A DNA stretch of 10,517 nt from Alphaproteobacteria bacterium (GTDB taxonomy: Bacteria; Pseudomonadota; Alphaproteobacteria; UBA6615). The stretch is from the NCBI GenBank assembly GCA_029243445.1, contig JAQWSA010000132.1, positions 1-10,517 of the forward strand. The letters are read 5' to 3'. A program made the translations under genes and the position numbers. Numbering within the stretch: the first letter of the stretch is position 1; every line of letters starts with the position of its first letter. The notes below the pieces were generated by a model that worked only from the letters and a program-made list of their open reading frames with translations, did no database searches and was not told where the DNA came from. Of this stretch, positions 6,748 through 10,517 are shown one piece after another.

Positions 6748-6762
6748 ATTTTTTCCTCAAAT

Positions 6763-6813
6763 AGTATCTTTTATAATACTGACTTATGCATAATTTATTA
6801 TGTTAAAACATAA
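6763..6813. promoter_or_regulatory. Cluster of palindromes between ispZ and the SDR gene
   Basis: This 75-bp gap holds several symmetric elements: AGTAT/ATACT (6763-6767 and 6776-6780), the perfect palindrome TTATGCATAA (6784-6793), CATAATTTATTATG (6789-6802) and TTATGTTAAAACATAA (6798-6813). The TTATG/CATAA half-site recurs. All lie 16 to 66 bp upstream of the SDR start codon, the region that would hold the promoter of the SDR-GST-crotonase genes or the end of the ispZ transcript. AT-richness makes chance palindromes common, so the operator role is tentative. No standard terminator is seen. Confidence 0.3.
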
Positions 6814-6822
6814 AAAAACTAA

Positions 6823-7449
6823 TTATTTTTTATATGTTTTAATGTCATTATTAGTTTTATCTTGTTCACGCAGGAGTACAGGGGTTTGCGCCGCTGCAAA
6901 TAAAACTGTTAGAGGCAAAACCCCGAAAAGTTTGAACGAAACCCAGAAATCAGTTGAAAAATTTCGCCAAACCACTTCATTAATAACAGCTAGAAGTATG
7001 AAAAATAACCCCCATCTCAGAGTTAATATTCTCCAACCATTATCTTTAAGTTGAAATGCTGATCCAAATAGCGGCTTTAGTAAAGAGCGTTTAAAAATTA
7101 GACCACCTAATAAAATAAGTGCAAATAAGCTATTCACTAGAGTTGGTTTGAATTTTATAAAAGTTTCGTCCGCAAGAATTAAAGTTAACCCTCCAAATAT
7201 TATTATAAATAAACCACTAATTAGTGGCATAGTTGGCAGTCTTTTCTCTAATAACCAACCAGTTATAAGGGCTATAACAGTGGCAACCATGAAAGCTCCA
7301 GTTGCTTCGAAAAGGGATTGCTGGCTGTTTAAAACTGTATTATTTGCTAGCCAAAGATCTCTAAACTCAGGGAGTCCACCGCGACCATTAATAATGAAAA
7401 ATATTATTAATGGTCCTGTTTCTATAGATAATTTTAACCAAGGCTTCAT
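6823..7449 (-). CDS. ispZ: Inner-membrane septation protein (IspZ/YciB family)
   Basis: Polytopic inner-membrane protein of the YciB/IspZ family, linked to cell envelope synthesis and septation; its biochemical activity is not settled. With the ATG at 7449 it has 208 residues. A TTG at 7458 would add three residues and has no better ribosome site, so I prefer the ATG. Family marks: LSIETGPLIIFF (7-18), ADETFIKFKPT (93-103) and LAVINEVVWR (153-162). Hydrophobic segments lie at about 12-20, 50-67, 76-92, 104-119, 147-161 and 173-187, followed by a short charged tail. It lies 38 bp after ftsY on the same strand, the usual place in Alphaproteobacteria, so it is probably the last gene of the dapF-mtaB-ftsY-ispZ transcript. 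Confidence 0.93.
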   Translation of the reverse strand: MKPWLKLSIETGPLIIFFIINGRGGLPEFRDLWLANNTVLNSQQSLFEATGAFMVATVIALITGWLLEKRLPTMPLISGLFIIIFGGLTLILADETFIKFKPTLVNSLFALILLGGLIFKRSLLKPLFGSAFQLKDNGWRILTLRWGLFFILLAVINEVVWRNFSTDFWVSFKLFGVLPLTVLFAAAQTPVLLREQDKTNNDIKTYKK

Positions 7450-7496
7450 AATAGACAATCAATAATTTTAGTTTATATATATTAGTAAGATTTATT

Positions 7497-8435
7497 CTAC
7501 CTTGGTAATTCAAGCAAGCTATCTGCAAAATTTTGTGCAGTAAAAGGGCGTAAGTCATCTGCTTCTTCACCAACGCCTATGGCAAATATAGGTAAAGAAA
7601 AACGATCGGCCAAAGCAACGATTACTCCACCTCTGGCTGACCCATCCAGTTTAGTTACAATCAATCCGCTAATATTAATTAACTTCTTGAACGTTTCAAC
7701 CTGTATGTGAGCGTTTTGTCCAGTAGTAGCATCAAGAATTAATATAATTTCTTGGGGAACTTCTTCATCAATTTTGCGCAATACACGTACTACTTTTTCT
7801 AATTCACTCATTAGGTTTTCTTTATTGTGTAGACGGCCTGCCGTGTCTATCAGGAGAACGTCTTTATTATTTGCTATTGCATATTCTAAAGCTTCGTAAG
7901 CGACTGCGGCAGGGTCGGAACCCGTGTTTTGGGAGATTACGGCTGCATCTGTTCGTTCCCCCCAAAGTTTTAATTGATCAACAGCTGCTGCACGAAAAGT
8001 ATCCCCTGCGGCCAATACAACAGACTTGTTTTCCTCTTTGAATCTTTTTGCTAGTTTTCCAATTGTAGTTGTCTTACCAGTGCCGTTTGTACCAACCAGC
8101 AGAATAACCTGAGGCCCTTTTGATGGTTTGGTCATTAAATCTAAGGGCCGGGCGACCGGGGCCAATATTTCTACAATATCATTAGCTAGCGCCTTACGAA
8201 TTTCAGAAGTATTGATGTCAGCACTAAAGCGACGTTTAGATATTTTTTCTATAAGCTTTTTAGCAGTATCAACTCCTAAATCAGCTGAAATCAGAAGGTC
8301 TTCAAGCTCTTCTAGAGCCTCCGCGTCTATAGGCTTATCAGAAAATATACTACTAATACCATCAACTAGTCGATTGGACGATTTTCCCAACCCATTACGT
8401 AATCGGCTTAGCCATCTTTTTTTGTTTTCACTCAT
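7497..8435 (-). CDS. ftsY: Signal recognition particle receptor FtsY
   Basis: GTPase that docks the SRP-ribosome-nascent chain complex at the inner membrane for co-translational insertion. The protein has 312 residues and consists of little more than the NG core: a short basic N-terminus (KKRWLSRLRNGLGKSSNRL), the N domain (about 20-100), then the G domain. Motifs seen: P-loop GTNGTGKTTT (115-124), DTFRAAAVDQL (145-155), DTAGRLH (197-203), TKLDGSARGG (261-270) and the closing GVGEEADDLRPF (287-298). The long acidic A domain of E. coli FtsY is absent, as in many alphaproteobacteria; the basic amphipathic start probably serves for lipid contact. Its ATG overlaps the mtaB stop (ATGA), which suggests coupling, and no separate Shine-Dalgarno is evident. 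Confidence 0.97.
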   Translation of the reverse strand: MSENKKRWLSRLRNGLGKSSNRLVDGISSIFSDKPIDAEALEELEDLLISADLGVDTAKKLIEKISKRRFSADINTSEIRKALANDIVEILAPVARPLDLMTKPSKGPQVILLVGTNGTGKTTTIGKLAKRFKEENKSVVLAAGDTFRAAAVDQLKLWGERTDAAVISQNTGSDPAAVAYEALEYAIANNKDVLLIDTAGRLHNKENLMSELEKVVRVLRKIDEEVPQEIILILDATTGQNAHIQVETFKKLINISGLIVTKLDGSARGGVIVALADRFSLPIFAIGVGEEADDLRPFTAQNFADSLLELPR

Positions 8436-9697
8436 AAAGCTGTGCTTTTTTGAATAATTCCAACTAATTTATTATCTGAATGACCAACGATATTTACTTC
8501 TACAATTGGTCCAGGTTTTCCTCCAGAAACTTTTACAGGTGTAAAATGCTCTGTTCGACCGAAACCATCACGCTCAATTAATACACTACGCGATATTCCA
8601 ACCTCATTATTAATATGTTTATTCAAAGCCATGACGCCAATGGAGCGGAGGAGTTCTGCTCTATCTTTTATTTTTTGTTGTTCAACTTGTGGCATTAACG
8701 CTGCCGGTGTTTCTGGTCGAGGGCTGTAAGGAAAAACATGTAAGTATGTCAGACCACATTCTTCTACTAAATTCAGAGTATTTTCAAACATAGCATCCGA
8801 TTCAGTTGGAAAACCAGTAATGAAGTCTGCTCCGAATATAATGTCTGGTCGTAATTTTCTTACCTTACTTGTGAAGGATATTGCCTGTTCACGACTATGG
8901 CGTCTTTTCATGCGCTTTAAAATGAGATTATCACCTGCCTGTAAACTTAAATGAAGATGAGGCATTAACCTTGGTTCTTTAGTTATAAGGTCTAGTAGAT
9001 CATTATCAACTTCAGATGGGTCTAGCGAACTTAAACGAAGTCTAGGTAAATTTTTATTGGCTCCTAAAACTCTGCGTACCATCTGTCCTAAACTTGGACT
9101 TCCGGGTAGATCTGTTCCATATGAGGTGATATCAACTCCTGTGAATACAATTTCTTGGAATCCATTAGATACTAGTTTTTGAACTTGTTGAGAAATTTCT
9201 CCCATAGGTACGCTACGAGAGTTACCTCGGCCGAAAGGAATAACGCAGAATGTACAACGATGGTCACATCCATTTTGTATCTGTATAAATGCTCTAGACC
9301 TGCCTTCAAACCCGTCGATTAGATGGTTTGCTGTCTCCCGTACTGTCATAATATCTTTTACGCGAGAATTATCTTTTGATTCAGATTTAAATGATTCTAG
9401 TTCTAGTTTTTCTATATTTCCAAGAACTTGACTAACTTCAGGCATTGCGGCGTAGATTTCGGGAGATATTTGTACCGCGCAACCTGTAGCAATAATATGA
9501 GAATCAGGGTTTTTACGACGTGCGCGTCGGATCGCCTGTCTTGCTTGGCGCTCAGCTTCGGCTGTTACAGCGCATGTATTAATAATGATTGTATTTGATA
9601 GGCCTGCACTTCTCGCATGTTTTCGCATAACTTCTGATTCATAACTATTTAGACGACAGCCAAATGTTATAATTTCAGTATCAGTCACCTTGAGCAT
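8432..9697 (-). CDS. mtaB: tRNA (N6-threonylcarbamoyladenosine-C2)-methylthiotransferase MtaB
   Basis: Radical SAM enzyme that adds a methylthio group to t6A37 of ANN-decoding tRNAs, giving ms2t6A. Counted from the ATG at 9697 (421 residues), the N-terminal cluster-binding cysteines are Cys14 (FGCRLNSYESE), Cys42 (NTCAV) and Cys73 (GCAVQ). The radical SAM cysteines are 144, 148 and 151 in GCDHRCTFC. A TRAM-like C-terminal part begins near residue 370. FGCRLN with NTCAVT is the MtaB pattern rather than MiaB. The start is uncertain: the frame is open to an ATG at 9739, which would add 14 residues deep inside dapF, and a GTG at 9688 has GGA 8 nt upstream. I chose 9697, which overlaps dapF by 17 nt. 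The stop overlaps ftsY. Confidence 0.94.
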   Translation of the reverse strand: MLKVTDTEIITFGCRLNSYESEVMRKHARSAGLSNTIIINTCAVTAEAERQARQAIRRARRKNPDSHIIATGCAVQISPEIYAAMPEVSQVLGNIEKLELESFKSESKDNSRVKDIMTVRETANHLIDGFEGRSRAFIQIQNGCDHRCTFCVIPFGRGNSRSVPMGEISQQVQKLVSNGFQEIVFTGVDITSYGTDLPGSPSLGQMVRRVLGANKNLPRLRLSSLDPSEVDNDLLDLITKEPRLMPHLHLSLQAGDNLILKRMKRRHSREQAISFTSKVRKLRPDIIFGADFITGFPTESDAMFENTLNLVEECGLTYLHVFPYSPRPETPAALMPQVEQQKIKDRAELLRSIGVMALNKHINNEVGISRSVLIERDGFGRTEHFTPVKVSGGKPGPIVEVNIVGHSDNKLVGIIQKSTAL

Positions 9698-10517
9698 CCA
9701 ATTTTTTACTACCATCAAAAAGATTGTAATTGAACTCACCTGTATAACTGATAGAAGCAGGACCAGTCATAAATACCCGTCCGTTTGGTTGTAACTCGAT
9801 ATCTAAATCGCCTCCGTCAAGGTTTACTTTCACAAGTTCGTTAGTCAAACCTCTACGATTTGCAGCTACCGCAGCTGCACAAGCACCTGTTCCACAAGCT
9901 TGAGTTAATCCAGCACCTCTTTCCCAAACCCTTAGACGTAGTTGATTTTTATTAATTATTTGTGCCACACCAATATTAACGCGTTCGGGAAATAATGCGT
10001 GATGTTCGAGTTTAGGGCCTAATTGGTGTAAGGGAACATTTTCTAAATCTTCAGTGAAAAATACTATATGAGGATTCCCAACATTAACGGCAATTGGGTC
10101 TATTAATTTATTGTAAGATAAAGGTAAGTGGTCAGTATCACATTCTTCCGATAATGGTATTTCCCACCAATTATGAAGTGCTACTCCCATGTCTACTCGA
10201 TAGTTATCCGCATTGCCTTTGGAATGGGTGGCCAATATTAATCCTGCTGAAGTCTCTAAAGTAATTTTTAATTCTTTTGTTTGTTCAAATAATAATCTAG
10301 CTACGCATCGGGTTGCGTTGCCACAGGCTGAAACTTCGGTTCCATCAGAATTGTGTATTCTCATAAAAGCGGCTGCTCTAGGGTTATTTGACGGTTCTAT
10401 GGTAATTAGTTGGTCGAATCCAAGTCCTGTATGCCGGTCAGCCATAGCTAATACACTTTCCTTTGTTACGCTAAAAGGCGTGCTACGAGCATCAACGACT
10501 ACGAAATCGTTGCCGAG
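9681..10517 (-). CDS. dapF: Diaminopimelate epimerase, 5' end outside the window
   Basis: Interconverts LL- and meso-diaminopimelate, the last step before lysine and a direct precursor of peptidoglycan. The reading frame is open to the window edge: the first codons give LGNDFVVVDAR, the near N-terminal block of DapF, so only a handful of residues are missing and the ATG at 10445 is internal. About 278 residues are visible. The two catalytic cysteines are both present: NSDGTEVSACGNATRC (Cys at about 65 from the edge) and GLTQACGTGACAA (Cys at about 208). GNPHIVFF and WERGAGL are further family blocks. It is the first visible gene of the minus-strand block and overlaps mtaB, so the promoter must lie beyond the window. 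Confidence 0.97.
   Translation of the reverse strand, partial: LGNDFVVVDARSTPFSVTKESVLAMADRHTGLGFDQLITIEPSNNPRAAAFMRIHNSDGTEVSACGNATRCVARLLFEQTKELKITLETSAGLILATHSKGNADNYRVDMGVALHNWWEIPLSEECDTDHLPLSYNKLIDPIAVNVGNPHIVFFTEDLENVPLHQLGPKLEHHALFPERVNIGVAQIINKNQLRLRVWERGAGLTQACGTGACAAAVAANRRGLTNELVKVNLDGGDLDIELQPNGRVFMTGPASISYTGEFNYNLFDGSKKLDAQGD

Noticed and set aside
6800..7054. Plus-strand frame of 84 codons with a lipoprotein-like start (hydrophobic stretch then LVLSC)
   Set aside because: It lies antisense to the 3' end of ispZ, whose membrane helices give hydrophobic antisense frames. No ribosome binding site precedes it and the rest resembles no known protein. The lipobox is probably chance.
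7388..7573. Minus-strand 61-codon frame between ftsY and ispZ
   Set aside because: It overlaps the ends of both genes in another frame, has no similarity I recognise and no ribosome site; it is a shadow frame.
9698..9739. Longer mtaB start at 9739
   Set aside because: It would add a 14-residue extension not seen in the family and increase the overlap with dapF to 59 nt without a ribosome site.

Overview
The window is strongly AT-rich and densely coded, with short gaps and stop/start overlaps. The block dapF-mtaB-ftsY-ispZ, all on the minus strand, is an arrangement typical of Alphaproteobacteria, and the protein sequences fit that class. A low-GC marine-type alphaproteobacterium is my inference. 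No mobile element, CRISPR array, rRNA or tRNA was seen.

Left part, plus strand (1-2281): the C-terminal end of an amidase entering from outside the window, a complete phosphoglycerate kinase (pgk), and a Nudix hydrolase with a reduced zinc ribbon. A weak hairpin with a T-tract follows pgk. A 9-bp inverted repeat, whose right arm runs into the Shine-Dalgarno sequence, precedes the Nudix gene.

Middle part, minus strand (2354-6747): a CocE/NonD-type alpha/beta hydrolase; a 303-bp gap that holds a 36-codon remnant of a TPR protein and two inverted repeats; then a probable catabolic operon transcribed SDR dehydrogenase, glutathione S-transferase, crotonase. The last two overlap by ATGA. These look like accessory metabolism placed between housekeeping loci; their substrates cannot be read from the sequence.

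Right part, minus strand (6823-10517): dapF (5' end just outside the window), mtaB, ftsY and ispZ. They cover lysine/peptidoglycan precursor synthesis, tRNA thiomethylation, SRP-dependent membrane targeting and an inner-membrane septation/envelope protein. Overlaps and a 38-bp gap suggest one transcript.

No clearly undescribed multi-gene system is visible. The best leads are the TPR gene remnant, a crotonase and an alpha/beta hydrolase lacking the textbook catalytic acids, and several palindromes in promoter-proximal gaps.
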